This document shows positions 1-9,474 of a stretch of DNA of 64,000 nucleotides, piece by piece; positions within the stretch are counted from its first letter, which is position 1, and each line of letters starts with the position of its first letter. The notes beneath the pieces were generated by a model. The model searched no databases. It was given only the letters and a program-made list of their open reading frames with translations, and was not told where the DNA came from. Source of the stretch: Jeotgalicoccus halotolerans (lineage in GTDB: Bacteria; Bacillota; Bacilli; Staphylococcales; Salinicoccaceae); assembly GCF_003387165.1 (NCBI RefSeq), contig NZ_QUMW01000009.1:62001-126000 (forward strand), given 5' to 3'. Both the position numbers and the translations under genes were made by a program.

Positions 1-131
1 GTGTGCTGATCAATCAAACGAAATCGTCTTATGAATTTGATAAAGAACAAAAACGCAAACATGAACGTGCAAAACGCATGGTCAGACAACGAGCATTGCA
101 ACGTTGGTTAGATAATAAAAATTCAAAATAG
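1..131 (+). CDS. C-terminal end of phage protein upstream of the tape measure (partial)
   Basis: An open frame enters at the window edge and ends with TAG at 129-131. The visible 42 residues are very basic and Gln/Arg/Lys-rich, with a run around QRALQRWLDNK. In siphoviruses the gene just before the tape measure is the tail assembly chaperone, often made as a longer product by a -1 frameshift. This tail fits the second half of such a product in position and composition, but the slippery site would lie outside the window. The assignment is inference from position only. Confidence 0.5.
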   Translation, partial: VLINQTKSSYEFDKEQKRKHERAKRMVRQRALQRWLDNKNSK

Positions 132-154
132 ATAAGTAAGAAAGGAGTGGAGCG

Positions 155-3100
155 ATGGATAACATCAGTCGATTTATTGCAGAAATTCAAGCGAATATAC
201 GTAATTTTGAGCGTAATGTTAAGAAAGCGCAAGCGATGGCTACAGCATTACCTAACGAAATCGAAACTGAAGTTGATGCTGATATTAGTAAGTTCCGCCG
301 GGGACTACTACAAGCGGAAGCACTCGCGCGACGTTTTTCGGCAAAAAACATAGTAAAAAACGTGGTTGTCAGAGTAGATAGAGCTCGGAATAACCTAAGA
401 AGATTCGTCGATGATGTTGATCGAATGAACGACAATTTCCAAAACGAGCTCATGCGACTTGCAAAGATGATTTCTGCAGTCGGGATTGTACTGGGTAATG
501 TCATACGTGGAGGATTACTTGCATCATTTAGTGCTCTAATTCCGATTATCGCAAGCTTAACTTCAGCAATTATGGCACTCGGTAATGCTTTAGGTGTGAC
601 GGTCGGTAACATACTTGGATTTGTGGGTGCGTTAGGTGTAGCGGGTTTAGGCGCGGCTGCTTACGGAGGCTTAGTCGCTTCTGTACTGGCGCGTTACAAT
701 GATGAAGCCTTTGAAGCAACAGAGTCATCCAGCGCTTTCACACGAGCCTTAGACAGTATTAAATCGGCATGGAGTGGCATTGTAGACCAGAATATCGACA
801 GGATATTTATGCAGATGGGACAAGCTATCTATGGGGCGCAGTTTGCACTGGAAGGCTTAACACCATTTATCAACGATGTGGTTCAATCCATGACGGGTAT
901 GACGAATAAATTTAAAGAGTTCATGAAAGAATCGCCAACGATGCTGCGTTTCTACGACAACATGAGTACGAAAGGCTCAACGGTATTCGATAGTGTCATT
1001 AACGGATTGGGGCAGTTTGGTAAAGGCTTAGTTGATATGGTCAACGCCGGCATGCCATTGATTGAAAATGTCGCTGGTGCATTCGAGGATATGGGCACGA
1101 AGTTTGCGGACTGGTCGGCTCGTATGGCAGAAAATGACGGTTTTAAAGCATTTACGGATTATGTGAATGAAAATATGCCGAAGATTAGTTCTATTTTTGG
1201 CGATGCCTTTCACGGTATTATTGATTTATTCGCTGCTTTTGGAGAGAACAGTTCGCTTGTTTTAGATGGATTAGTCGATATGATGGAGCGATTCAGAGAA
1301 TGGTCGGCCACAATTAAAGAATCGGACGGGTTCCAGAAATTCATTGATTACATTCAAACGAATGGACCAACGGTTGTTGGACTGATCGGGAACATTGTCA
1401 TGATGGTAGTGAACTTTGCAGTTGCTATGGCTCCAATCGCACAAGTTGTCCTCGAGGTTGTTAATGCGATTATTGCCTGGACGGCGGAGCTGTTTAAAAC
1501 GAATCCAATAGTGGCGCAAGTTATTGGGGTCATTACGACATTGGCAGGTATATTTATGATGCTCGTGCCAACGATATTAGTCGTAACCAAAGTCTTGCTG
1601 CCCTTCATCGGTATGCTGATTAGATTGTTCACTCAATCTGCACTGGTTAAAGGTGCTATTTCCTTGTTGGGCGCAGCATTATCATTCTTAGGTGGTCCTG
1701 TCAGCATTGTTATTGCTGCGATTACAGCGCTTGTTGCGATATTTGTTATGGCTTATCAGGAACTTGAATGGTTCCGAAACATTGTAAACACGGCCTGGAC
1801 GTTTATCTCGACATTTATACAAGAACGTGTTGCCCTGATTATTGAAACGTTCAATCAATTCAGAGAGCAGGGGCAAGGGATTTTTGAAGCGTTGTGGAAT
1901 ACGATTGTCACAATAATTTCTGAAGGTCTCGCACAAACGTACAATTCTATTATTCAATGGGTAACTAGTGTTATCGCTGCGATTGTTGCTTGGGGCATAC
2001 AGTTAACTTCAACAGTAACATCTGCTTTAACTCAATTCGCTTTAACAATAGCAATGAAACTTATTGAGGCTAAGAATAACTTCGTTACATGGATAGCTTC
2101 AACTATAGCGAGCATTGTTGCATTTGGAGCAAGCATAATCAGCAGTATCATTTCAACAATGACATCTTTTGTATCATCAATCATTAGTGGTACAGCAAGT
2201 GCGCTAAGTGCAATAGTTAGTTTTATTGCATCGGGGATCAGTTCAATTGTTTCTTTCGGAGCGAGTATTGTTTCAACGATTATTAGTGCGATGGCGAGCT
2301 TTGTTAGTTCAATTATTTCCGGCACAGTAAGTGCGCTATCTGCGATTTCATCATTTGTATCGTCAGCAATTAGTTCGATAGTAAGTTTTGTATCGAATTT
2401 AATTAGCAATATTACTTCCGGAATGAGTAGTTTTGTAAGTAGCATAGCATCTGGCACATCAAGTGCACTATCGACTTTTGCATCATTCATTTCCTCTGCG
2501 ATAAGTAGCATAGTGAGCTTCGTGTCACAAATTGTGTCGAACATCACTTCAGGAATGTCGCAATTCGTTTCCGCTATCGTTTCTGGTGGTGCAAGTGCAG
2601 TAAGTGCAGTGGTATCTATGGGGAGTCAAATAGTATCTTCTGTAACTGGATTTGTCGGTGATATGGTGAGTGCAGGTGCTGATTTAATTCGAGGGCTGAT
2701 AAACGGTATCAAAAATATGGCAGGCGCTGCGGTAGATGCTGCCAAATCTGTTGTAGGAGATGCCATAGCAGGTGCTAAAAACTTACTCGGCATTAACTCT
2801 CCATCCCGTGTATTCCGTTCATTCGGTGAGTACACTATGCAAGGATTAGAAATCGGTATAAACCGTATGGCAAGTCGAGCAGTCGGTGCAGTAACCGATG
2901 TGGCTAAAGATATGACGAACTCATTTGCGCCTGATTTAACGACGACTGCTGATATAGATAGTCAGATTGGCTCGATTGATAGAAATATCAGACATAGCGT
3001 GCAAGATGATATAGATCGCGGTATTGAAATTAATCAGAATGCCAACATCAACTTAAATCTCGGTAACCGCTCATACAGGGCATTTGCTGAAGATATTAAT

Positions 3101-3157
3101 CACGAGAACACAAGAGTTACAAACTTAGAAGAATCGTATTTAGGAGGTGCGTATTAA
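155..3157 (+). CDS. Phage tail tape measure protein
   Basis: This 1000-residue protein sets the length of the phage tail and is packed inside the tail tube before DNA ejection. The N-terminal 90 residues are charged and helical. A long series of hydrophobic segments follows from about residue 95 to 660. Four copies of a 44-residue Ser/Ile/Val/Phe-rich repeat then occupy about residues 672-847 (nt 2168-2695), each beginning FVSSI or FVSAI. The C-terminus carries the motif INSPSRVFRSFGEYTMQG, common in tape measures of Gram-positive phages. A ribosome-binding site AAGGAGTGG precedes the ATG at 155. The stop overlaps the next ATG by one base, which suggests translational coupling. Confidence 0.92.
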   Translation: MDNISRFIAEIQANIRNFERNVKKAQAMATALPNEIETEVDADISKFRRGLLQAEALARRFSAKNIVKNVVVRVDRARNNLRRFVDDVDRMNDNFQNELMRLAKMISAVGIVLGNVIRGGLLASFSALIPIIASLTSAIMALGNALGVTVGNILGFVGALGVAGLGAAAYGGLVASVLARYNDEAFEATESSSAFTRALDSIKSAWSGIVDQNIDRIFMQMGQAIYGAQFALEGLTPFINDVVQSMTGMTNKFKEFMKESPTMLRFYDNMSTKGSTVFDSVINGLGQFGKGLVDMVNAGMPLIENVAGAFEDMGTKFADWSARMAENDGFKAFTDYVNENMPKISSIFGDAFHGIIDLFAAFGENSSLVLDGLVDMMERFREWSATIKESDGFQKFIDYIQTNGPTVVGLIGNIVMMVVNFAVAMAPIAQVVLEVVNAIIAWTAELFKTNPIVAQVIGVITTLAGIFMMLVPTILVVTKVLLPFIGMLIRLFTQSALVKGAISLLGAALSFLGGPVSIVIAAITALVAIFVMAYQELEWFRNIVNTAWTFISTFIQERVALIIETFNQFREQGQGIFEALWNTIVTIISEGLAQTYNSIIQWVTSVIAAIVAWGIQLTSTVTSALTQFALTIAMKLIEAKNNFVTWIASTIASIVAFGASIISSIISTMTSFVSSIISGTASALSAIVSFIASGISSIVSFGASIVSTIISAMASFVSSIISGTVSALSAISSFVSSAISSIVSFVSNLISNITSGMSSFVSSIASGTSSALSTFASFISSAISSIVSFVSQIVSNITSGMSQFVSAIVSGGASAVSAVVSMGSQIVSSVTGFVGDMVSAGADLIRGLINGIKNMAGAAVDAAKSVVGDAIAGAKNLLGINSPSRVFRSFGEYTMQGLEIGINRMASRAVGAVTDVAKDMTNSFAPDLTTTADIDSQIGSIDRNIRHSVQDDIDRGIEINQNANINLNLGNRSYRAFAEDINHENTRVTNLEESYLGGAY
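2168..2695 (+). repeat. Four 132-bp (44-residue) coding repeats in the tape measure gene
   Basis: Reading the protein, units start at nt 2168, 2300, 2432 and 2564. Each has the order FVSSI-SG-SALS-SF-SSIVSF-S-S. The third and second units are most alike and the fourth is the most diverged. The DNA copies differ at many third positions, so the array is old rather than newly expanded. Tape-measure length normally scales with tail length, so copy number could tune tail length. Confidence 0.75.
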
Positions 3158-3960
3158 TGTTTGAAGTTGAATATGAGGGTCCAGGGCAGGAGACGGGTGA
3201 GCTGATAATCAGTTCGCCTTTTTCATTGCTTGTAGATGGTCGGAATATCGACAGTTATTACTCAAATAACGATTTGCGAGTAGAAACAATTAATGTCTAT
3301 GGACGGCAAACAAATGAATATGATATTCAAACAACGACTCCTGCTAAATACAATGGTCAAATGGTGCTAGGCAAGCGTATGAAGGCGAAAAGTATTCAGG
3401 TAGTGTTATTTATCGAAGCAGAAGAAATGGGGCTAATTCAAGCGTTTATGAGTGATTTAAACAATCGTTTAAGAAATGCGAATACTATTGCTTTCAAAGA
3501 TGAGCCGGATTTAACGTATTATGCTGAATTCGAGAGCGCAGACGTACCGCAGGAGGGCTTGAAGCAAGAGGTCACATTAAACTTCTTATGGCATGATCCG
3601 ATGAAGTACAAAATTGAGAAACGCATTGATTATGTGAATGCACAACGCTTAGTAATTGATTCTGTAGAGCCTGTACATCCCGTGATTGAATTGCAATTTG
3701 AAACAGGGATTAAAACTTGGTCGATGCGCAACACATCCACAGGAATGAATATAAACTATGAACATGAGTTGATATCCGATCGTTATCAAATGGATTTAGA
3801 AGAATTATATCTAACACGAAGCGCAAATGAAGTTGATGCAATGGATGGTTTAAAACTGGATTCTGACTTTGAAGAATTCACAGTTAAGAACGGCGACCAA
3901 ATCGTCGTCACTCCGACTCCGCAAAGCATCACGATACGTTACAGAGGTGTCAGCCTATGA
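3157..3960 (+). CDS. Distal tail protein (Dit) / phage tail family protein
   Basis: At 267 residues and placed directly between the tape measure and the large tail-tip gene, this is the expected position and size of the distal tail (Dit, SPP1 gp19.1-like) protein, which joins the tail tube to the baseplate or tip. Visible features match the family: an N-terminal beta-rich ring domain with the conserved stretch around GKRMKAKSIQV and the later segment LNFLWHDPMKY. The ATG at 3157 overlaps the tape-measure stop, and the gene ends in an ATGA overlap with the next gene, so all three are probably translated as a coupled unit. Confidence 0.82.
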   Translation: MFEVEYEGPGQETGELIISSPFSLLVDGRNIDSYYSNNDLRVETINVYGRQTNEYDIQTTTPAKYNGQMVLGKRMKAKSIQVVLFIEAEEMGLIQAFMSDLNNRLRNANTIAFKDEPDLTYYAEFESADVPQEGLKQEVTLNFLWHDPMKYKIEKRIDYVNAQRLVIDSVEPVHPVIELQFETGIKTWSMRNTSTGMNINYEHELISDRYQMDLEELYLTRSANEVDAMDGLKLDSDFEEFTVKNGDQIVVTPTPQSITIRYRGVSL

Positions 3961-6900
3961 TTTATCTATTTGACAGAACGAAAAAACTACAAAAGATTAT
4001 CCCAAGAAAGCATATAAATAGCGCAAAACCCACAGTGGTACGCAACGGCATTTACCAACTTGCCGTTGAAGTGCCACTTTTTTATGAAACTAAACAAGGT
4101 ACGCATTACAATTATCAAAAATCAGTCAGCAAAGCAGAATTTGCCGGGCACTACGATGATAAAGGCAGATTCCAACTGTATAAAATATACTCACGCAACA
4201 TTACTGCAAATGAGCAAGGCGAGTTTCTACTATTCGATGGTGTGCATATCTTCTTCGATGAAGCGAAAGCTATGGGGAATATTCATGACAGACGATTCAG
4301 GGATAGCGAAGCAAAAGCGCCTGCTGATGCTGCATTTAACTCAATTGGTTGGACTGTCATTGATTATGATGTGACTGATAGACATGATATTAACTTTTAT
4401 CGCGCGAGTATTACGGATGCCTGGAATGATTTAATTTCCACATATGGCGTTGAATTTGATTACGAGCTGCAGTTTGACGGCCGTAAGATTATTAGTAAAA
4501 ACATCATCATGAAGAAACAAATCGGGCGATGGACTGGTCAGCGTTTTGCTTATGGTACGAATGTGCTTACGCTTACTCAAGAACAAGATGAGTCAGAAGT
4601 GTATACTGCTGCGGTGGGTCGTGGACGCGGTGAAGAATCTGGCGATGGCTTTGGTCCGCGTTTAGAATTCGGAGACATCGCTTGGAGTAAGGACGGTATT
4701 ACTAAACCAGTTGGACAGAATTATATTGAGCTTCCTTCTGCAACTGCAGAATACGGTTTTATTGAAGATGGTGTTGTGAAACCTCGTATTGCACCGGAAG
4801 TAATATTCGAGGATATCGAAGATAAAATCAAACTAGCTGATGCAACGTATTACTGGCTGCTTGAAAACTGTCTGCCTAAAGCGACGTGGAAAACAGAAGT
4901 GGCACGGATTGGTAATCTTAAACTTGGTGATACAGTCGGTGTTCTGTATAAAGCCGCGGGCATTATTAAGCGCGCTCGTGTTGAGAAGATTGAATATAAC
5001 CTACTTGATCCGGAGCTTAGCAAACTCACGTTAGGTGACTTCCATCATTTTGAGAACCGCCAGATGAAACGGATTAATGCTCAAATTAAACGGTTAGGTA
5101 GAGATTCCAATGACCGAATCACTCGTATTAAAAATGAATGGAATGCTTGGATTGATAATCAGTTCACTGCTGCAATGAATCAATTTGAACAAAACTTAAT
5201 CGACCAACAAGCAGAAATCGAAGCTGACCGTGAGAACATGACGAATCTCATCGAAGGTACGCGCACTGAATTTACCGACAATCTAAACGCAGAAATCACG
5301 CAGACGAAGGAATACGCTGAACAGCAAGCGCAGGAGAAAGCGGAGGAAGTACGCACAGACTTAGAAACGGTCACAAGTGGACACCAAGAAATGCTTGACA
5401 GCTTGAAAGATAACGTAATGAACATCGATGATTTTATCGGACCGCGCGACAGAACGTTGCAATCTATATTAGATATCCAGAGGGAAGAACTGGAACAGAA
5501 GATTGAAATATACAATCGTCGATACCCGAACTTAGTTATCGGTACGACACTAGAGAATATAGAGGGATTCGAGCCGTGGTCTGACACACAATTTGAATTA
5601 CGGACAAACGAAAGTCTGAATTACATTCGGACGTACGTTGAATCAAGTCGCTTTACTTGGGGGTATCACTATCCAGATACTGTTTATTTAGAGCAAGGTA
5701 AAACATACACATTGGCATTTGATTTTAGGAGTGACGTTATTAAAGATTTGGACTACACGTATTTCATGGGTCCTTATTCAAATGTACCACTTGACACTGC
5801 TCTTTTAAGAGGATTTATGGCAGATGGTGAGTGGCACAGATATTACATCACTTTCAATTGGATTAATACAACTCGACAAGCAAGACTTTTGATAGGCACA
5901 AACCGTGAAAGAGGTGACACTTCATCAGGTTGGTTTGACACACGTCAAATTCATGTATACGAGGGCGATGCGCACGATATACCGTGGTCGCCATCACCTT
6001 CAGATAACTCACAAATTGTTAGTCAACTACTTTTTGAAATGCGTCAACTCGAAGATGGGATGAGTACACTCGCAACTAAAACTGAAGTGGATCTATTGAC
6101 GGGGAATGTAACGCAACTCACTAACGAATACCAATCTACATCGGAGCAAGTAAGTAGTAAGTTGCAAAATCTTGATGATGTACTCGGTGTAAACGGTAGT
6201 CATTTCACGCAAATCGCTGAACAAGTGCAGTCTAAAGTGTGGTTGAACGATGTCACGGACATTAACCCAAACTTAATTCCTTTTGCAGATGTAAGTGAAG
6301 GAGAAAACTTGGAGCGATGGAAACCACCGTCATTCATTAATGTGAACTCCCGTTGGGTAGATGAGTTTAGGGAATACGTCGTCCGTTCAACGTTGTCAGG
6401 AACGGTTCTTGGCGTTCAGTCAGAAACATTTGAAGTGGTTAGCGGAGAAGATTTAACACTATCATTTATTGGTAGGACATCGACAAACTGGAACTCCAGC
6501 CCAGACTTCAGATACACCTATCTAATTAATGAAAACGGCACAAACCAATTTTTAGGTAGTGCAACAGGTCATGAAGTCATCGATGCTTCAAGAAGACGAA
6601 GTACATGGAAGTTCAAAGCGAGCTTTACAGGAAGGGCAAGAGTATTAATCGGGACTTACCGATTATCTGCTAACACCGATGCTCGGTTTAGCTTCAAAGA
6701 GCCTAAATTAGAGCGTGGCAATGTACGCACACCGTTCCTTAACGCTTTCAGTAACATTGAACAACTCGCTAATAAAATTGCATTGCAGGTGCAGGAAATA
6801 GACGGGGAATATTTATCGCAATCTGACGTTGCGATTCAACCTGACTACGTTCAAATCGGCGCACAACGTATTGGCGGAGAAACAATCGGTGCGGTGTTGC

Positions 6901-7835
6901 GTGTCAGTCCAACGGGAATTGATATGGTCGCTGAAGCCATGCGATTAAGTGGCGACTTATACGTTGATGGAGATATTACAGCATTGGCAATACAAGCAAT
7001 AGAAGGTAACTTTGCTCGCCTTTTCGCTAATCAATTAACAGCTAATGTGATTACAGCAGACCACATTCAAGTGGGTACAGTATTAATCGACAAAATGTTT
7101 GCTACTTCGGCTAGAATCGACCAACTCATCACGAAAACACACTTCGTCAACGAAATGCACACATTGACGTTGAACGTTGTGGATTTAAACGCTTCACAAA
7201 TACGAACTCGATTATTATCCGCAAACACAATCGAAGCATCATGGATAAAATCCGGCACAGCATTACTCGACAGAGTATTTTCGTCTACAGCGATGTTCGA
7301 GCGGATGATGGCTAAAAGTGCGTTTGTAACAACATTAAGTACAGTTACACTCGACTTACACGAGCTGACGATATGGCGACCAGACGGTGTACCGTTCGTG
7401 ATGAACGGTATGGAACGCTTCGGGCATCCGGTCCCTGTAGTACGCTACATCGACGATGAAGTTGAAACCGATGATAAAACGTACTGGACTAACAGCAGGG
7501 GAGCGCAAGTTGTGGGTATTGCTTACGGTGACCATGCAGGACGTTACTATAATTTAGTTGTTGGAATGGGATTACGTTGGGATAGCGATTATGCTACACA
7601 GTATTGTAACGTTCAAATCAGAACGGTCAATTCTCCAACTGGAGTGAATATTCCTGTTTTCAACAAAGAAATCACTGCTAGGCGAAGCGACGGACTGCAA
7701 TGGCACACATTAAGCGTGCCGTTAGGTCGTCCGACTTACGGAGCAATGACTTTTCAAATTGAAATATTCAGACGCGGAGAGAATGTATACGCGCCGGTGG
7801 AAATGCGTTACGCACGTTCATGGATTAGTGCTTAG
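3957..7835 (+). CDS. Phage tail tip / minor structural protein with endopeptidase-like N-terminus
   Basis: This 1292-residue late protein follows Dit with a 4-base ATGA overlap. Roughly residues 1-375 resemble the prophage tail endopeptidase (Tal) domain of Gram-positive siphoviruses, ending near the segment KLTLGDFHHFENRQMKR. A charged coiled-coil stretch follows at about residues 375-480. Two jelly-roll-like modules begin with PNLVIG and PNLIPF, near residues 525 and 770, of the kind seen in carbohydrate-binding modules. The C-terminal 400 residues look like a tail-fibre/spike region with repeated helical segments (FVNEMHTLTLNVVDLNASQI and similar). The likely role is host wall binding and local wall opening. 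No enzyme active site was identified with certainty. Confidence 0.8.
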   Translation: MIYLFDRTKKLQKIIPRKHINSAKPTVVRNGIYQLAVEVPLFYETKQGTHYNYQKSVSKAEFAGHYDDKGRFQLYKIYSRNITANEQGEFLLFDGVHIFFDEAKAMGNIHDRRFRDSEAKAPADAAFNSIGWTVIDYDVTDRHDINFYRASITDAWNDLISTYGVEFDYELQFDGRKIISKNIIMKKQIGRWTGQRFAYGTNVLTLTQEQDESEVYTAAVGRGRGEESGDGFGPRLEFGDIAWSKDGITKPVGQNYIELPSATAEYGFIEDGVVKPRIAPEVIFEDIEDKIKLADATYYWLLENCLPKATWKTEVARIGNLKLGDTVGVLYKAAGIIKRARVEKIEYNLLDPELSKLTLGDFHHFENRQMKRINAQIKRLGRDSNDRITRIKNEWNAWIDNQFTAAMNQFEQNLIDQQAEIEADRENMTNLIEGTRTEFTDNLNAEITQTKEYAEQQAQEKAEEVRTDLETVTSGHQEMLDSLKDNVMNIDDFIGPRDRTLQSILDIQREELEQKIEIYNRRYPNLVIGTTLENIEGFEPWSDTQFELRTNESLNYIRTYVESSRFTWGYHYPDTVYLEQGKTYTLAFDFRSDVIKDLDYTYFMGPYSNVPLDTALLRGFMADGEWHRYYITFNWINTTRQARLLIGTNRERGDTSSGWFDTRQIHVYEGDAHDIPWSPSPSDNSQIVSQLLFEMRQLEDGMSTLATKTEVDLLTGNVTQLTNEYQSTSEQVSSKLQNLDDVLGVNGSHFTQIAEQVQSKVWLNDVTDINPNLIPFADVSEGENLERWKPPSFINVNSRWVDEFREYVVRSTLSGTVLGVQSETFEVVSGEDLTLSFIGRTSTNWNSSPDFRYTYLINENGTNQFLGSATGHEVIDASRRRSTWKFKASFTGRARVLIGTYRLSANTDARFSFKEPKLERGNVRTPFLNAFSNIEQLANKIALQVQEIDGEYLSQSDVAIQPDYVQIGAQRIGGETIGAVLRVSPTGIDMVAEAMRLSGDLYVDGDITALAIQAIEGNFARLFANQLTANVITADHIQVGTVLIDKMFATSARIDQLITKTHFVNEMHTLTLNVVDLNASQIRTRLLSANTIEASWIKSGTALLDRVFSSTAMFERMMAKSAFVTTLSTVTLDLHELTIWRPDGVPFVMNGMERFGHPVPVVRYIDDEVETDDKTYWTNSRGAQVVGIAYGDHAGRYYNLVVGMGLRWDSDYATQYCNVQIRTVNSPTGVNIPVFNKEITARRSDGLQWHTLSVPLGRPTYGAMTFQIEIFRRGENVYAPVEMRYARSWISA

Positions 7836-7866
7836 AGACTTACAAACGTAGGTCTCTTTTTTATAT
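7833..7866 (+). terminator. Hairpin with T-run after the tail tip gene
   Basis: Arms at 7834-7843 and 7848-7857 form a 10-bp stem with one wobble and an AAAC loop, followed by TTTTTTAT. The hairpin starts inside the TAG stop of the preceding gene. Confidence 0.75.
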
Positions 7867-7885
7867 AAAATTGGAGGGTTTAATT

Positions 7886-8317
7886 ATGAAATTAGAAATA
7901 TTAAACGGCACACTATATGCAATCGCAGAATATTTACCGAACTTAAAGTTAAACGGGCGAGCAAACCGCGCTAGACAGCGGCTGCTTAAAAAGGTTGTCG
8001 AGAAGTTCCAAGAATTGCAATCGGATGCACAGGAATTGAAAACGGAATACCCCGACAACGCAGACAAGCAGAATGAGGGATTCGTTGAGTTATACAAAGA
8101 AAACGCAATTCTCGACATGACGGAAAACGAACACTTAATGCCGTCACTGTACGATGCGTTGCTTGATTATCCACATGAGATAAGCGTTGAGAGAAATAAC
8201 GGCAACCCGTCTGATGCGAGCATACACGATTATTTAATCGATGTGTTGGAAGCAGAGATTGATAATAACGGCGCAGAAGCCGATAACGAAAATACAGAAT
8301 TAGTGGAGGAGAAATAA
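7886..8317 (+). CDS. Phage late protein of unknown function (DUF1617-like by position)
   Basis: This 143-residue acidic, helical protein starts MKLEILNGTLYAIAEYLP. The ATG at 7886 has a GGAGGG site 8 bases upstream; the in-frame TTG at 7871 lies before that site and was not used. Small proteins of this size and with a similar N-terminus are common between the tail tip and holin genes of Gram-positive phages (DUF1617 family), but no biochemical role is known to me. The C-terminal third is rich in Glu, Asp and Asn and probably disordered. The gene lies in its own hairpin-bounded segment with the next gene. Confidence 0.75.
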   Translation: MKLEILNGTLYAIAEYLPNLKLNGRANRARQRLLKKVVEKFQELQSDAQELKTEYPDNADKQNEGFVELYKENAILDMTENEHLMPSLYDALLDYPHEISVERNNGNPSDASIHDYLIDVLEAEIDNNGAEADNENTELVEEK

Positions 8318-8319
8318 TT

Positions 8320-8631
8320 ATGACATTAACAGGTAAAGAAACAAACTACTACATTGCACGTTACAACAACTCAAGCGACGAACATTCAGTTCTAAGATTT
8401 AACAGTTACAACGGTCTATTTTCGGCGGTAAACGACTTTGAACAAGCAACGAAGTATAAGACGTTTGACGAAGTTAAGCAGTTAGTTAATATTCACAATA
8501 TGATGGCGAACCTTACAAACCAAGCGTATGAGTATTACGCAATGAAGCATGACACCGAATCCTTTCGATTAGACGAGAATGGCGACATTGTGACTGAAGA
8601 AGAACCGGTAGAAGAACAGCCCACGGAATAA
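8320..8631 (+). CDS. Hypothetical phage late protein
   Basis: The 103-residue product is not recognised. It is mostly helical, with a hydrophilic N-terminal half (YYIARYNNSSDEHSVLRF) and a very acidic C-terminus ending EEEPVEEQPTE. Its ribosome-binding site (GGAGGAG) overlaps the end of the previous gene and the gap is only two bases, so the two genes are co-translated. The position between tail tip and holin genes suggests a structural or assembly accessory role, but that is inference. Confidence 0.75.
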   Translation: MTLTGKETNYYIARYNNSSDEHSVLRFNSYNGLFSAVNDFEQATKYKTFDEVKQLVNIHNMMANLTNQAYEYYAMKHDTESFRLDENGDIVTEEEPVEEQPTE

Positions 8632-8646
8632 CCGTAGGCTTTTATT
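8619..8646 (+). terminator. Hairpin with T-rich tail
   Basis: The arms 8619-8626 and 8632-8639 pair with one internal mismatch and overlap the stop codon of the 8320-8631 gene. TTTTATT follows. It is weaker than the neighbouring hairpins. Confidence 0.5.
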
Positions 8647-8666
8647 ATGCAGAAAGGGGTGAGCGT

Positions 8667-9035
8667 TTGCCTGCGTCATTAGAAGGTCATGAAAAACGAC
8701 TATCAAGATTAGAAAGAAAAGATGAACATTACGAAGAACGTTTTTCACGGCTTCATAAGAAGATCGATGAAAACGAAAAGAAATCCGAAGAAGAAACAAA
8801 GAGAATATTTGATGTATTGGACGAAATCAAAACTGGACAACACTCACAAGAGTTGGTTAATCAAAAAATGAACTTTACGTTGGACAGTATAAACAGAGAA
8901 CGTGAGATTGACAAAGAAGCAAAAAAAGAGAACAGGCAAGATATGAAAAAATTAAAATATTGGATGCTTGGGCTAATCGGAACGCTCGGCACTTCCCTAC
9001 TGGTGGCTCTTATACGAACATGGCTAGGAATATGA
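8667..9035 (+). CDS. XhlA/DUF2951-like membrane-anchored coiled-coil phage protein
   Basis: The 122-residue product has a long charged coiled coil (about residues 5-90) and one C-terminal membrane segment (YWMLGLIGTLGTSLLVALI) ending RTWLGI. This layout is typical of haemolysin XhlA and DUF2951 proteins, which sit next to holin in lysis cassettes of Bacillus and Staphylococcus phages. It starts with TTG at 8667, supported by AAAGGGGTG a few bases upstream; no in-frame ATG is near. It probably assists holin or host lysis at the membrane. Confidence 0.78.
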   Translation: MPASLEGHEKRLSRLERKDEHYEERFSRLHKKIDENEKKSEEETKRIFDVLDEIKTGQHSQELVNQKMNFTLDSINREREIDKEAKKENRQDMKKLKYWMLGLIGTLGTSLLVALIRTWLGI

Positions 9036-9054
9036 AAGGTGGTGAGTTCAAACG

Positions 9055-9129
9055 ATGCAAACAGCTAGCGAATTTATCATTTTAGGCGCAAGTTTCTGGC
9101 AGTGCTTCTGGTTGGGTATTTGTAAATAA
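9055..9129 (+). CDS. 24-residue hydrophobic phage peptide
   Basis: A short frame reads MQTASEFIILGASFWQCFWL and four more residues, then TAA. A good ribosome-binding site (AAAGGTGGTGAG, 9035-9046) lies 9 bases before the ATG, and the frame fills the gap between the XhlA-like gene and a terminator hairpin. It could be one membrane-spanning helix. Very short peptides at this position occur in other Gram-positive phages, but no family is recognised. Confidence 0.45.
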   Translation: MQTASEFIILGASFWQCFWLGICK

Positions 9130-9134
9130 CGCAT

Positions 9135-9160
9135 GAGGGGCGAAAGCTCCTCTATTTTTA
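9135..9160 (+). terminator. GNRA-loop hairpin terminator before holin
   Basis: A 7-bp stem (9135-9141 with 9146-9152, one G-T pair) closes a GAAA loop, followed by TATTTTTATT. Confidence 0.7.
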
Positions 9161-9177
9161 TTGGAGGTGAACTATTA

Positions 9178-9474
9178 ATGGAACGTGAACAACATACAGT
9201 TAGCGACAGAAAAGTTAAGCACGAAGTGAAAAGCGACAAAATAAAAGGTTTAATCCACCAGATACTCGGCATACTGTTGGCATTTTCAGCGTTTGCAGGT
9301 GTCGCGGGGTTTGGTATGGAATGGCTCGATGAAGAACTCATTAACTCATTCGGTGTATTACTTTACGCAATAGCCGGTTTTGGTTACACAGCATATACGA
9401 TTTACAAAAACCATTTCAGTGGTAGAAAAGCGCAAAAACAAAACGAAGAACTAAAGAGAAAAGGTTTGAAATAA
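9178..9474 (+). CDS. Phage holin
   Basis: The 98-residue protein has a charged N-terminus and two hydrophobic segments, about residues 24-45 (GLIHQILGILLAFSAFAGVAGF) and 52-75 (LINSFGVLLYAIAGFGYTAYTIY). A highly basic tail RKAQKQNEELKRKGLK follows. Two membrane segments, a charged tail and a position before the amidase fit the class II holins (SPP1/phi-LC3-type) that open the membrane to release endolysin. The ATG at 9178 is preceded by TTGGAGGTGA. The longer in-frame reading from 9133 was rejected because it runs through the terminator hairpin. Confidence 0.82.
   Translation: MEREQHTVSDRKVKHEVKSDKIKGLIHQILGILLAFSAFAGVAGFGMEWLDEELINSFGVLLYAIAGFGYTAYTIYKNHFSGRKAQKQNEELKRKGLK

Noticed and set aside
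2032-2547. Long minus-strand frame inside the tape measure gene
   Set aside because: It mirrors the Ser/Ile/Val repeat region; such low-complexity coding DNA leaves the opposite strand open by composition.
9133-9177. Earlier start for the holin
   Set aside because: The extension is translated through a terminator hairpin and lacks its own ribosome-binding site; ATG 9178 has a strong one.
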